A stretch of DNA of 33,283 nucleotides from Alphaproteobacteria bacterium (GTDB lineage Bacteria; Pseudomonadota; Alphaproteobacteria; Rhizobiales; Rhizobiaceae): the NCBI GenBank assembly GCA_024280375.1, contig JAJRQF010000025.1, positions 1-33,283 on the forward strand, given 5' to 3'. Numbering within the stretch: position 1 is the first letter of the stretch; each line of letters opens with the position of its first letter. The notes beneath the pieces are model-generated. The model worked only from the letters and a program-made list of their open reading frames with translations, was not told where the DNA came from and ran no database searches. Position numbers and translations under genes: made by a program. This document shows, piece by piece, positions 1-8,042 of the stretch.

Positions 1-2
1 CC

Positions 3-164
3 TTCATGATTGCTGCTGGTGTGCCATATGCTGAAGGGGCCTTGCTTTTGGGCCAGAGGCTTCCTGGAGCATCAGGTGGTTACGTCCATCAATCACACCT
101 TGTTGAAGCCCTAAGGCCCCATGCACAGGCATTGGAAGACTACATCTTGGCTTTGGCCAAATGA
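3..164 (+). CDS. Tyrosine integrase, C-terminal fragment (cut by window start)
   Basis: An open frame enters from the left edge and ends at a TGA at 162-164, giving 53 residues. It reads like the last part of a phage-type tyrosine recombinase: a segment containing LLLGQRLPG, then GGYVHQS, where the Tyr would be the catalytic nucleophile, then LRPHAQALEDYILALA, the usual C-terminal helix. The Arg and His box motifs would lie upstream of the window. If right, this is the integrase of element 1, on the same strand and in the same relative place as the integrase of element 2 at 9510. The call rests on a short fragment; another DNA-breaking and joining enzyme or a chance frame cannot be excluded. 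Confidence 0.5.
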   Translation, partial: FMIAAGVPYAEGALLLGQRLPGASGGYVHQSHLVEALRPHAQALEDYILALAK

Positions 165-235
165 TGGTACGGTGCATTAACACGTTGGCATAAAAAGAAA
201 TTGTAAACTGATAACTTGGTTTCATCGCTGTCCAC

Positions 236-589
236 TTGGGCACATTTGATCGCAGGAGTTATCAGCATGACAAAAGAGACCCAGACGCCTTGGATGACAA
301 CAGAAAACGCAGCTGCGTGCTTGATGATGATTTTGCCCCAATCATGGTTCCAATGCCCGCTGGTGGTGATATGGACCTTCTTCGGTCAGTGGCTTCACGG
401 GCAGTATTTCCCGAGAACATGCAAACAAACGTGCAGGTGAACAATTCCACCACGGTTCAAACAGCTTTGCCAAATCGCCCCAAGCTCGTTCAGGACGCTT
501 CGATGCGTTCAGGCAGCAATCACCAAATCGAAGACGCCCAGGTCGCCCAGGGATCATCACAGACAACCGGGGGAGCATCCAATGAGTGA
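236..589 (+). CDS. Small hypothetical protein, start and frame uncertain
   Basis: This frame stays open to a stop at 587-589 and overlaps the next gene (ATG at 582), as in translationally coupled genes. It has no convincing start: the first codon is TTG, with later candidates GTG 317 and ATG 344. A good ribosome binding site (CAGGAG, 253-258) instead serves ATG 267 in the neighbouring frame, whose first residues (MTKETQTPWMTTENAAACL) resemble the start of an AlpA/excisionase-type helix-turn-helix protein but soon become Trp-rich and end at 440. A frameshift near 315-330 would join the two frames. The C-terminal part is polar, rich in Gln, Asn and Thr, with no recognised domain. Confidence 0.35.
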   Translation: MGTFDRRSYQHDKRDPDALDDNRKRSCVLDDDFAPIMVPMPAGGDMDLLRSVASRAVFPENMQTNVQVNNSTTVQTALPNRPKLVQDASMRSGSNHQIEDAQVAQGSSQTTGGASNE

Positions 590-869
590 GCAGACATCGC
601 AATTTACATTTGTGCGTCCCGGGGGCGTTGCGACTAAGACTTTTGCCGATGGGGCCGAAACCATGCGCATCTGTCTTGGCTATCTGCATGACCCTGATGA
701 TGGGGTTATAGCTGAAATGCATGCCAAGCACGATCCCGTGCCTTGGCAATCGGCCAAAATACGGGATGAAGCGATCTGGTCGGTCGAGATGCGGGGAGAC
801 CTGGGTGAGGAAACGCGCGCTAGGTTGTTGGCCTGGATAAAGGATACACCCTATTATGAGGACACATGA
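582..869 (+). CDS. Hypothetical protein, 95 residues
   Basis: ATG 582 overlaps the end of the preceding frame, with GGGGGAG (570-576) just upstream as ribosome binding site. The product is soluble and acidic with no signal peptide, membrane segment or motif I recognise. It includes a segment RICLGYLHDPDDGVIAEMH and ends in a helix-like stretch rich in Glu, Arg and Leu. The stop codon lies inside an 8-bp inverted repeat that may end the transcript. Position behind an integrase end suggests an early gene of element 1; function unknown. Confidence 0.55.
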   Translation: MSEQTSQFTFVRPGGVATKTFADGAETMRICLGYLHDPDDGVIAEMHAKHDPVPWQSAKIRDEAIWSVEMRGDLGEETRARLLAWIKDTPYYEDT

Positions 870-890
870 GGCTGTTAGCTGTGCCTCATG
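865..890 (+). terminator. Hairpin over the stop codon, possible terminator
   Basis: CATGAGGC (865-872) and GCCTCATG (883-890) form a perfect 8-bp stem with a 10-base loop and overlap the stop of the 582-869 gene. The downstream sequence is T-containing (CTGTGCTTGTTT) but lacks a clean T tract, so termination is only plausible. Confidence 0.35.
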
Positions 891-1093
891 CTGTGCTTGT
901 TTCCCTAGCTCAATCCCAAACCCCTATTTTTATTTGCCTTCGGGCGCTTAGGCCCGCTGATACAACCTTAGTTGGGCTGCTAAGTGGTTTATCTCGACTT
1001 CACCTATTAGTTTTGGCAAGTTAGGTTTTTCATAGCTGATGACAAGCCAAACAATTCGGGGCTAGCTTCAACACGGTGGTCGAAATACTATTC

Positions 1094-2170
1094 ATGCCTA
1101 CTCGAACAATATATTTCGATGAATCTGGCTTTACGGGGTACAATCTTTTGGACCCGCAGCAACCTGTATTTTCGATTGCGAGCGCGGATATTTCCGAAGA
1201 TAGGGCCGAAGAGGTTCTAAGGGCCTCTTTCCCGCGCTACCAAGGAGCTGAGTTCCATTTTACAAACATATGGAGGTCGGGCCACAAACAGGGATTGAAA
1301 CAGTTTTGTAGTCATCTTCATGAGGTGGCTGATCTTTCGTTTTGCTATGTAACCGATAAACGATTTGCCGTTTTGACTAAGATAATGGACTTCTTAGTCG
1401 AACCTACCATCACGGCTGCTGGGTATGACTTTTACAACGATGGGTTTTGCTGGAAGTATTCAAATTATGTGCACTATGGCCTTTCTCAATTTGCCCCGCC
1501 CGAACTGCTAGATTGCCTTCTGAAATTCTATCAAGATTTCAGCCGTTCACCAAACCAACAATCGCTGAAAATTTTGCAATTTCGACTTCGCATGATGGCT
1601 GAAAGCACTGAGGATCCTATCCATATATTTCTCGATCAGATGGCAATGGGTGCAGAAATCTTTGAGCGATACACAGACTTATCTACGTTCAAAAGCAGCA
1701 ATAGCCTTCAGACAAGTACAATGATCGCTGTTATCGGCCACTGGCGGCAAAAATATCAAGATGATTTTGCCGTGATACACGATGCTTCATCTTCTTTCTT
1801 GAGAGATCGGAAAGCTTGGGAAGCCGTGACAGGCGTTGATGTCGATGGCATAGCATTGAAAGCTGGGGATGGCAGCTTTGTAGAATACCCAATTCGGGTT
1901 GTCTCTACTGAAGCAAAGGACTCGCGAGAAAGCCGTTCAATTCAGTTCTGCGATATTCTTGCGGGGTTGGTGTCTCGCCATTTCAATCCAAATCTCAGCG
2001 AAGATGATCGTGCGTTCATGGACGAACTAATTGGTGAGGGGTTGGGAAATATCACTTCAAATAGGCTGGTACCCGGCACGGAGTTTCCCGATCAAATTCC
2101 TCCGAAGCGGTTGGATGGCCCAGATGTTGTCGATCAAATGACAGAAATGCTTCGTGGACGTCTGGAATGA
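1094..2170 (+). CDS. DUF3800 domain protein
   Basis: The N terminus reads IYFDESGFTG, the hallmark acidic D-E-S-G strand of the DUF3800 family, and the C-terminal region has SIQFCDILAGLVSRHF, matching the second conserved helix (usually with Asp) of that family. DUF3800 proteins have an RNase H-like fold and are common in mobile elements and defence islands, but their reaction is mostly undefined. At 358 residues this copy is longer than many. ATG 1094 is chosen because it places the FDESG motif at residues 8-12; an upstream GTG at 1076 is in frame. Neither has a strong Shine-Dalgarno. It appears to be transcribed alone. A nuclease role is inference. Confidence 0.7.
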   Translation: MPTRTIYFDESGFTGYNLLDPQQPVFSIASADISEDRAEEVLRASFPRYQGAEFHFTNIWRSGHKQGLKQFCSHLHEVADLSFCYVTDKRFAVLTKIMDFLVEPTITAAGYDFYNDGFCWKYSNYVHYGLSQFAPPELLDCLLKFYQDFSRSPNQQSLKILQFRLRMMAESTEDPIHIFLDQMAMGAEIFERYTDLSTFKSSNSLQTSTMIAVIGHWRQKYQDDFAVIHDASSSFLRDRKAWEAVTGVDVDGIALKAGDGSFVEYPIRVVSTEAKDSRESRSIQFCDILAGLVSRHFNPNLSEDDRAFMDELIGEGLGNITSNRLVPGTEFPDQIPPKRLDGPDVVDQMTEMLRGRLE

Positions 2171-2296
2171 TTTGCAATCAACTGTTGAATCTGTCGATCG
2201 ACCCTAAAAATGCGGTGCTAAATCCTGTACTTTCAGCTTGGCTAACTGAAAATCCCAATAAAATGAGTTCCTTATCTGACTTTACCCACTGATCGC

Positions 2297-2770
2297 ATGT
2301 CAGTTGGGCCGCTTGCTGGCTTACTGATACAAACCATAGCGGCAAAATACCTCCGAATGTCAGCAACGCTCGGAGACCCTAATTTGGAAATGCCAGAGAC
2401 CCGCCCACAACCGAAATTACCGTTGCATCGCTACGCTAAAACGCAATACGCGGCCGAGTTGCTGGTAGCAGAGGCTTTGGAAGAACACCCACCAAAACCA
2501 AATCTCTCAATGCGCTCCAACACGGTCAGGCTACTGGCATCCATGTGGTATGTTCACGGAAGTATGGCTTTTCCCCGAGGTTGGGTGTCACCAGCGATGC
2601 AGGCTTTCATCGACCGGGGCATAGACTGCCCCAATGCAAGGTGCTGGCGTTCCTACCGTTCAGATGTGAAAGACAACCCAGGCCAGTTTCTTACTACCCC
2701 TGGAGTGCCGGTTGATCTTATTCGTCAAATGGAACTGGACCTGTTGGCTGACGATTCCGCCAGCAATTAA
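2297..2770 (+). CDS. Hypothetical protein, about 157 residues
   Basis: I do not recognise this protein. The middle (RLLASMWYVHGSMAFPRGW) and the following VSPAMQAFIDRGIDCPNARCWRSYR read like a small soluble DNA-associated or accessory protein, with no membrane segment. Starts at ATG 2297 and ATG 2357 are both possible and neither has a clear ribosome binding site; the second gives 137 residues. It is separated by about 130 bp from the DUF3800 gene and 160 bp from the coiled-coil pair, so it is probably its own unit or the lead of the next one. Confidence 0.45.
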   Translation: MSVGPLAGLLIQTIAAKYLRMSATLGDPNLEMPETRPQPKLPLHRYAKTQYAAELLVAEALEEHPPKPNLSMRSNTVRLLASMWYVHGSMAFPRGWVSPAMQAFIDRGIDCPNARCWRSYRSDVKDNPGQFLTTPGVPVDLIRQMELDLLADDSASN

Positions 2771-2930
2771 CGTCTGATCGACAAACGCTGGTTCCCCGCA
2801 CAAAGCCATTACGACAATCTGTGATCGTGCTGAGGTCGTTTATCTCCTTTTCTGGTTTCGGCACACCACGGGGACCGTGCCACTGGGTTGCGGTTCCTGT
2901 GGTCCCCGACGACATAAACCGAGGACTGAC

Positions 2931-3590
2931 ATGGACAAAACCGAAATAGATAAGCGGCTGACCGAACTTGGTGCCGAGCGTGAGCGCTTGGTTGCCGAGC
3001 TTGAAAAAGCCCGCACCGAAGCCCGTGATGCCTTGATAGCTGGCAAAAAACCAGCAGGAACCGCCGCTGCTTTGGCTGAACGGATTGCTATCGTGGAAGA
3101 TGCAATCGCTGAATTGGCTGATCGCCTTGGCTTTGCGGCCAATAACGCTGAACGCAACAATCGAAAACGTAGGGCCGAAGCGGCGTTAGACGCCACATCC
3201 AAGCGGGCAAAGCTTGCGACTGCCGTGGATGATGCACTCAATAAATTAGCGTCCAACTGGACGGCTTATGCCGAAGCCCTTCGTAAAGATGTGGGACAAG
3301 TCTCCGGTGCTGGTGGTGATGTGACAGGAGTTGAGCGAGCGCTGACAAATAATCGTACCGCCGAGCCATTAGTCAAGGCGTTGATCCGTGCTGGTGGCAC
3401 CGGCTTTGCTCGGTCATTGGGTGTGGATACCCCGATCCGTGAACGCCACGCTGCAACCTTGGCCGGTGCAGAGGAACGGGTAGCTAAAAGCCTTCGGGCA
3501 GAATTACTCCACATCAAAGCGGCATCGTCCCAACCCAATGTGTCCCGTGAGGCTCGGGCCGAACTGGACAAAATGGAGACCATCCGATGA
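2931..3590 (+). CDS. Coiled-coil protein, 219 residues
   Basis: ATG 2931 follows a GAGG ribosome binding site (2921-2924). The first about 110 residues are Glu/Lys/Arg/Ala-rich heptad-like sequence (for example KRLTELGAERERLVAELEKA), a predicted coiled coil; the second half is also helical with a Gly-rich break (VSGAGGDVTG). There is no signal peptide, membrane helix or catalytic motif. Its stop overlaps the start of the next gene by 4 bp (ATGA), so the two are made together, probably as partners. Such coiled-coil pairs are frequent in phages and plasmids as scaffold-like or structural proteins, but nothing here assigns a function. Confidence 0.65.
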   Translation: MDKTEIDKRLTELGAERERLVAELEKARTEARDALIAGKKPAGTAAALAERIAIVEDAIAELADRLGFAANNAERNNRKRRAEAALDATSKRAKLATAVDDALNKLASNWTAYAEALRKDVGQVSGAGGDVTGVERALTNNRTAEPLVKALIRAGGTGFARSLGVDTPIRERHAATLAGAEERVAKSLRAELLHIKAASSQPNVSREARAELDKMETIR

Positions 3591-4021
3591 GCACCGAAGG
3601 ACAGAAACACGTCGCCAATCTGGCCGAACTGGAACAGCGTCGAAAAGAACTGGAAGACGCCTTGATGCGGTTAGCCCGTGATGAAGCCGAAGCACTAGAA
3701 GTTGCAGAACTGGCCCAAGAGGTCGAACAGCTTAAGCAAAACGTGGAGACCGCTCGCGCGGCCGCAAATATGGAGAATATCATGAAAAACGAAATTCAGA
3801 AAGCTGCTGCCGACAATCGACGCAAGGCAGAGGCCGAACTCGACAAGCTGGCCAAGTCAATGCAGCAGGGCGGCGAAACGTTCGAGAAATCCTATATGCG
3901 GGCACTCGATACCGATATGGGCAAAGCCCTAATGCAAACCCGCAATGACGCCCAGGAACTGGAACGCGGCGGCATCACCAGCATGGACGTGGCCGAAGCG
4001 CACAATCGCTTGAAGGCCTAA
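3587..4021 (+). CDS. Coiled-coil protein, 144 residues, coupled to upstream gene
   Basis: It starts inside the stop of the previous gene (ATGA, 3587-3590) and ends just before a strong terminator, so the two form a complete two-gene operon. Residues about 8-65 (LEQRRKELEDALMRLARDEA and following) are classic heptad-repeat coiled coil; a second helical half ends in ITSMDVAEAHNRLKA. It is very rich in Glu, Ala, Lys and Gln, with no Cys. Most likely it forms a hetero-coiled-coil with the 2931-3590 product. No family recognised. Confidence 0.65.
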   Translation: MSTEGQKHVANLAELEQRRKELEDALMRLARDEAEALEVAELAQEVEQLKQNVETARAAANMENIMKNEIQKAAADNRRKAEAELDKLAKSMQQGGETFEKSYMRALDTDMGKALMQTRNDAQELERGGITSMDVAEAHNRLKA

Positions 4022-4048
4022 ACGCCAATAAATTCAGAAGACTATCAG

Positions 4049-4086
4049 GCCCGTGCCATTAATTGGTGCGGGCTTTTCTCGTTTTT
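4049..4086 (+). terminator. Rho-independent terminator after coiled-coil operon
   Basis: GCCCGTGCC (4049-4057) pairs with GGTGCGGGC (4065-4073) in a 9-bp stem with two G-T pairs and a 7-base loop, followed by TTTTCTCGTTTTT. It lies 28 bp after the stop of the 3587-4021 gene. Confidence 0.85.
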
Positions 4087-4217
4087 GGTTCTAGTCGCTG
4101 GAGCCCTTATTTACGCCAGTGAACCTAATAGGAGCTCCCCTGCGCACCATATTTCACGAAACTCCTTGCATGGCGCCATGAAGCGTCGAAACCCAATATC
4201 GGAAAGGAGTTTCACCG

Positions 4218-4562
4218 ATGTTTACTGATACCTCACTATACGATGCCCAAGGCGAGGATAATATCCAGGACCTTGTACGTCTCAATCTTGTTGTCCCTCG
4301 CAGTTGTCTCGAAAACGATACTGTTGATCGATTGCGTAAAGCAGGGAGGCTAAGCGAGGAAAAACTCCGGGTCATAGGCCTGGTCGAGCACCTCGTTGAA
4401 CGGCACGGATACCTCTACGGTGCGGACCTCATTTACGCTTTGCACTTCAGTATGGATTTCGAAGGCGAAGGTGAAGAGGCTCCGCTTAATGCCCTCCATG
4501 AAGCGGTGCAGGAACTGATTGATGCATATTCACGCCCTTACGTGCCGGAGGTCGTGGCATGA
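4218..4562 (+). CDS. Hypothetical acidic protein, 114 residues
   Basis: A clear ribosome binding site (GGAAAGGAG, 4200-4208) precedes ATG 4218. The product is strongly acidic (for example EGEGEEAPL) with helices and no recognised motif; the first half contains a possible short helix-turn-helix-like run (DRLRKAGRLSEEKLRVIGLV). It overlaps the next gene by an ATGA junction at 4559. Acidic, small and element-borne, it could be a regulator or a DNA-mimic-like anti-restriction protein, but that is speculation. Confidence 0.6.
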   Translation: MFTDTSLYDAQGEDNIQDLVRLNLVVPRSCLENDTVDRLRKAGRLSEEKLRVIGLVEHLVERHGYLYGADLIYALHFSMDFEGEGEEAPLNALHEAVQELIDAYSRPYVPEVVA

Positions 4563-4762
4563 TGGATTTAGCTTCTATGAACGTTATCGACCTGGAGAAG
4601 CGCCGAGACGAATTGGCCGACCAACTCTATGACGCGGAAATCTATTTGCACGCAGGGTTGATCGACGTGGCACACCAACTAACCGAGGGCAAATCTGTAC
4701 CCCCGGTCGTTGCGCTGATCTTGGCCAGGAATGGGCTTCCTGACATCGATTGCATGGATTGA
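4559..4762 (+). CDS. Hypothetical protein, 67 residues
   Basis: Starts in the ATGA overlap with the 4218-4562 gene and ends shortly before a terminator, so the two genes are one operon. The product is acidic and helical (DLEKRRDELADQLYDAEIYL), with no transmembrane segment. Function unknown; it probably works with its coupled neighbour. Confidence 0.55.
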   Translation: MMDLASMNVIDLEKRRDELADQLYDAEIYLHAGLIDVAHQLTEGKSVPPVVALILARNGLPDIDCMD

Positions 4763-4812
4763 TGCATAACAATCCCAGTGGTTGCAGCCACTTGGGAACA
4801 TACTAGCTCCAG

Positions 4813-4852
4813 ACGGCGCAGCAGGTCTACCCCGCTGCGTCGTTTCTCGTTG
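4813..4852 (+). terminator. Terminator after 4559-4762 gene
   Basis: ACGGCGCAGC (4813-4822) and GCTGCGTCGT (4834-4843) form a 10-bp stem with one G-T pair and an 11-base loop, followed by TTCTCGTTGT. A second, imperfect hairpin (CCCAGTGG ... CCACTTGGG) precedes it at 4773-4797. Confidence 0.65.
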
Positions 4853-5002
4853 TAAGGATTGATGAAACCGATTTGAAGGAAACTGTGCTCAATACTGTGC
4901 TTGTAAAGTGGTTCCTTTGAAAGTGGTAAGACAATCACGTGCCTAGCAAACCTGTCCGGCAAACTATATATCAGCTGGTTTATTTGGGCACAGCACTAAG
5001 TG

Positions 5003-6679
5003 TCACTCTTCTTCAGCAGCTTCTGCGTCTGTTGCAGGTTTTCGGATAAGTTCAATTGCAACCGGTATGCCAAACTCTTCAAGCCGTCTAACGGCAGCTT
5101 GAAGACTTACCTTAGAAAAAAATGGAAGACCTAGGCTTCCATCTTTATACGGCTTTCTCATAATCCCATATACGACCTTGAAATTGGTCCTGACCGGCTT
5201 TTGAGCAGCCATTGGGAGCAGTTCTTCAAAAGCGGTTCCGCAAGCCTTTTTGTCACTCTCGATTTTGACAATTCGTCGCAGCTTCACCCGAAAATCATGG
5301 TCAGAAACAAAGGCTTCTGCGCTTACTACTCCCTGAGACCAAAGATGGCTGATCGATCCGGAAGAATGCCCATCTTTGAGGTGTATAAATTCCCCGTCAG
5401 ACGAAAAGAAATCACAAGGCTCCAAAAAGCCGTATCGAACGCCCTTTGGGTTAATCTTTTTCTGGTCCAACATCAAAAGATCGTCTCGACTGTTAACCAA
5501 GTCTGCTATCAATTCCCGTTCATTCAGGCAGGTTGTTGCTCCCACAATCTCAACTTTATCAAGGGCATCATACGCTGCATCGACTTCTGCTTTGAAAGCT
5601 TGATCAACACAGTACCACGCACCTGCAAAAAGAACGTAGTGCTTTTGATCTGCATCGGCCCCCAAAGAGGTTTCAAAAATGAAGCAATCATAGACCTTCC
5701 ATTTTTGGTCGAACTTTTCGTCATTGTCTTTCTTAGCGGAAATGTAGTGCTTTTCCTTGAGTTCAACTACTTCGCCCTCAAAATCACACCTTTCAAGTTC
5801 AGCTACATAATCTTCAATTGACAGGCTCTCAAATTTCGCTCCTTGGCCGCCGAAACCATTATAATGCAGTTGGTTACCTTCGGTATAGTCAACAATTTCT
5901 GGTGGAGACATATGGAGGTCTGCGTGTTCACCCGTTCGCATTTCGCCTAATGCCTCAAACAGCTTAACATCCAACTGAACGATAACATCCTTCTCTGAAA
6001 CAATCTGCATGAGATCAACCCAAGAGAAATCTGTCTTGTAGTCGTCTCGAAGATACATCTCGAGAACCCTATCACAAAGTGCTTGAAGGTCTTCCGGATG
6101 GTCCTTGGCGATGATTTTCAAAGAGTCTTTACCAGCTACAAATTGAGCAAATTCGGTGTTTTTCGGTGTGCCAGCCGCAACTCTGGCGAGGTCTCGATAC
6201 ATATCTACACCGAATGCTTGCAGATCACTGTCTTTGCTTGTTTGGACCGTAACGGCGTCAGGCGTTGCTGTGTCTAAGCTCCGCAGATTTTCACGAGGAA
6301 CTGAGTTTAGGGTAACTTTCAAGCCAAATTGCCTGACAAAAGCGTCGTCGTTTAAAGCGATATGCACATGTCCAAAGCAAAGTGCCAATATCCTGCCACC
6401 GCTCGGGACAAAAATAACAGCCCCAGCTCCACTCGCGTATATGTCCTCGGGAAGATCGGAACTATGAGTGCTAAGGAAGTCCTTCCAGCCCGGTGGATTA
6501 CTAAAAATCTGGCCAATATGAAGCGATGCGCCTTCGATGCCTTCCCAGGGGCGTCGCGCAAGCTCGCGGGCTTCGCCGGGGACAAAACTTGGCCCAAAGG
6601 CACTTGCCACGCTACGTCCTGGCCGCAGCAAACGCAGATTAAAATGGTAGTGTTTAGTTCTAGCCAAAATCAACCTCAA
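5003..6679 (-). CDS. TIGR04141/DUF6119 family protein, 558 residues
   Basis: Length and internal signatures fit the sporadically distributed TIGR04141 (DUF6119) family: AVIFVPSGGRILALCFGHVH, the following FGLKVTLNSVPRENLRSLDT, a DLARVAAGTPKN segment, and an MSPPEIVDY segment in the centre. The biochemical role of the family is not known to me. It lies downstream of, and on the same strand as, the C5-methyltransferase (195 bp between), which hints that it belongs to the restriction-modification island, perhaps as a nuclease-like or accessory restriction component. No signal peptide or membrane helix. The C terminus is acidic (ATDAEAAEEE). Start at 6679 is the first ATG in the frame; nothing confirms it further. 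The link to restriction is inference from position only. Confidence 0.7.
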   Translation of the reverse strand: MRLILARTKHYHFNLRLLRPGRSVASAFGPSFVPGEARELARRPWEGIEGASLHIGQIFSNPPGWKDFLSTHSSDLPEDIYASGAGAVIFVPSGGRILALCFGHVHIALNDDAFVRQFGLKVTLNSVPRENLRSLDTATPDAVTVQTSKDSDLQAFGVDMYRDLARVAAGTPKNTEFAQFVAGKDSLKIIAKDHPEDLQALCDRVLEMYLRDDYKTDFSWVDLMQIVSEKDVIVQLDVKLFEALGEMRTGEHADLHMSPPEIVDYTEGNQLHYNGFGGQGAKFESLSIEDYVAELERCDFEGEVVELKEKHYISAKKDNDEKFDQKWKVYDCFIFETSLGADADQKHYVLFAGAWYCVDQAFKAEVDAAYDALDKVEIVGATTCLNERELIADLVNSRDDLLMLDQKKINPKGVRYGFLEPCDFFSSDGEFIHLKDGHSSGSISHLWSQGVVSAEAFVSDHDFRVKLRRIVKIESDKKACGTAFEELLPMAAQKPVRTNFKVVYGIMRKPYKDGSLGLPFFSKVSLQAAVRRLEEFGIPVAIELIRKPATDAEAAEEE

Positions 6680-6874
6680 AGAAATTGAGTATACTTGGGT
6701 GACCGACTAAATCAACATACAGTTGCAATGAGCACTCCCTGCCGACCGCAGTGTATTCACTGACAGAATTTCTTGCGCAACCGTTATGTACATAGGCTCA
6801 GTCAACCCTTTAGACGGAGGATCAAAACGGCTTCTAAAAGTGTTAGGTCTTTAACTCAGGTTCCCGGTACCCAT

Positions 6875-8029
6875 TTACACCACAACCTTTCGAGAAAAAT
6901 CTAGAGACATTTGCTCCAATCTGGCTTCCGGTATCTTCGCTGCTTGCAAAACTTCGACCGCAGTCATTGCTACGGCCTCAGCAAGACCACACGGTACAGC
7001 ATTTCCAATCTGTCTGTAGATGGCAGATTTTCCGCCAGCAAAGTCATAATCCGCCGGAAACGAATGCAGAATACGGGCTTCTTCGAGTGTTAGCCTGCGG
7101 ATATAACCTGGCGTATCGCGCATGCCATATGGTTCGCCACCACCCGTCAGGTGCGCATGATATTCTTCGACCCAGCTTTGGCCATTTCCAAAAAATTGCC
7201 GCTCATCAATTATTGGTGTTTTATTCCCACCCATTGAGGCTGGAAGCGTTGAGCACGGAACCTCTGGATTTAGTGGCCGGCCTAGACCGTTGAACATCAT
7301 TCCGGCATATGGGCTTCGTCTTAGAACGGGGTTTGCGGCAAGCGTGACAACCGCATTGCAAGTCTTCGGGTTCTTTTCTGTTCCTTGAGGGCCAAGATGG
7401 CGAATAGCCTCCAAGGAGGAAACCTCGGGTCGGAAATAGCGCTTAATGCGCATATCGAAATCAATTTGTCCACCAGCCAGAAACCCGACAAAAAACACCC
7501 GGTCTCTGGATTGTGGGACGCCAAAATTTCGTGAATTAAAAAGCAATAGCTCGGTCTTGTATCCTAGCTTATCCGCATAGGATCGTAACTCATCCCTAAC
7601 CTGCTTGAACTTGGTCAGCGTACCCAGCGCCTTAACATTCTCCATTACAAAGCACCGTGGGCGAACAACCTCGACAGCCTGCATGAAGGATTTGACCAAT
7701 TGGCTGCGCGGATCATCCAGTGCCATTTTGCCTGCCACTGAAAACCCTTGGCAGGGCGGTCCACCAAAAAGACAATCCACCCCCTTGAATTTCACCAAAC
7801 CGTCGATGTGCTCGTTCACATCACCCAAAGTGATATGGTCTCCAATATTCCGCCGATAGGTTTCCACCGCTGCCTTATCAAAGTCATTGGCCCATTCAAT
7901 CTTAAAGCCAGCCTTTTGAAATCCGACGTCCATCCCACCAGCACCCGAGAATAGGGAGATCGCCGAAAGTCCCCCTTGCTTAAAACTCTTCCGACCTCTA
8001 ATTTCCTCGATGTTGGTAATTGAACTCAT
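6875..8029 (-). CDS. C5-cytosine DNA methyltransferase (type II RM)
   Basis: All the main C5-methyltransferase motifs are present in order (numbered from the start at 8029): motif I SLFSGAGGMDVGF (residues 25-37, S-adenosylmethionine binding), motif IV PPCQG with catalytic Cys93, motif VI MENV (129-132), motif VIII QSRDRVFFVG (173-182), and motif X QIGNAVP near the C terminus; the target-recognition domain lies between VIII and X. It transfers a methyl group to C5 of cytosine in the site cut by the partner endonuclease. ATG 8029 is preferred because it leaves a normal N terminus; a longer frame from 8098 would overlap the endonuclease gene. The endonuclease gene starts only 13 bp away on the other strand. 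Confidence 0.93.
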   Translation of the reverse strand: MSSITNIEEIRGRKSFKQGGLSAISLFSGAGGMDVGFQKAGFKIEWANDFDKAAVETYRRNIGDHITLGDVNEHIDGLVKFKGVDCLFGGPPCQGFSVAGKMALDDPRSQLVKSFMQAVEVVRPRCFVMENVKALGTLTKFKQVRDELRSYADKLGYKTELLLFNSRNFGVPQSRDRVFFVGFLAGGQIDFDMRIKRYFRPEVSSLEAIRHLGPQGTEKNPKTCNAVVTLAANPVLRRSPYAGMMFNGLGRPLNPEVPCSTLPASMGGNKTPIIDERQFFGNGQSWVEEYHAHLTGGGEPYGMRDTPGYIRRLTLEEARILHSFPADYDFAGGKSAIYRQIGNAVPCGLAEAVAMTAVEVLQAAKIPEARLEQMSLDFSRKVVV

Positions 8030-8042
8030 TTCAGGTCTTTCG

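Noticed and set aside
5201-5821. Plus-strand 206-residue frame
   Set aside because: Lies wholly opposite the TIGR04141-type gene, which has family signatures; composition is Phe/Cys-rich as expected of antisense.
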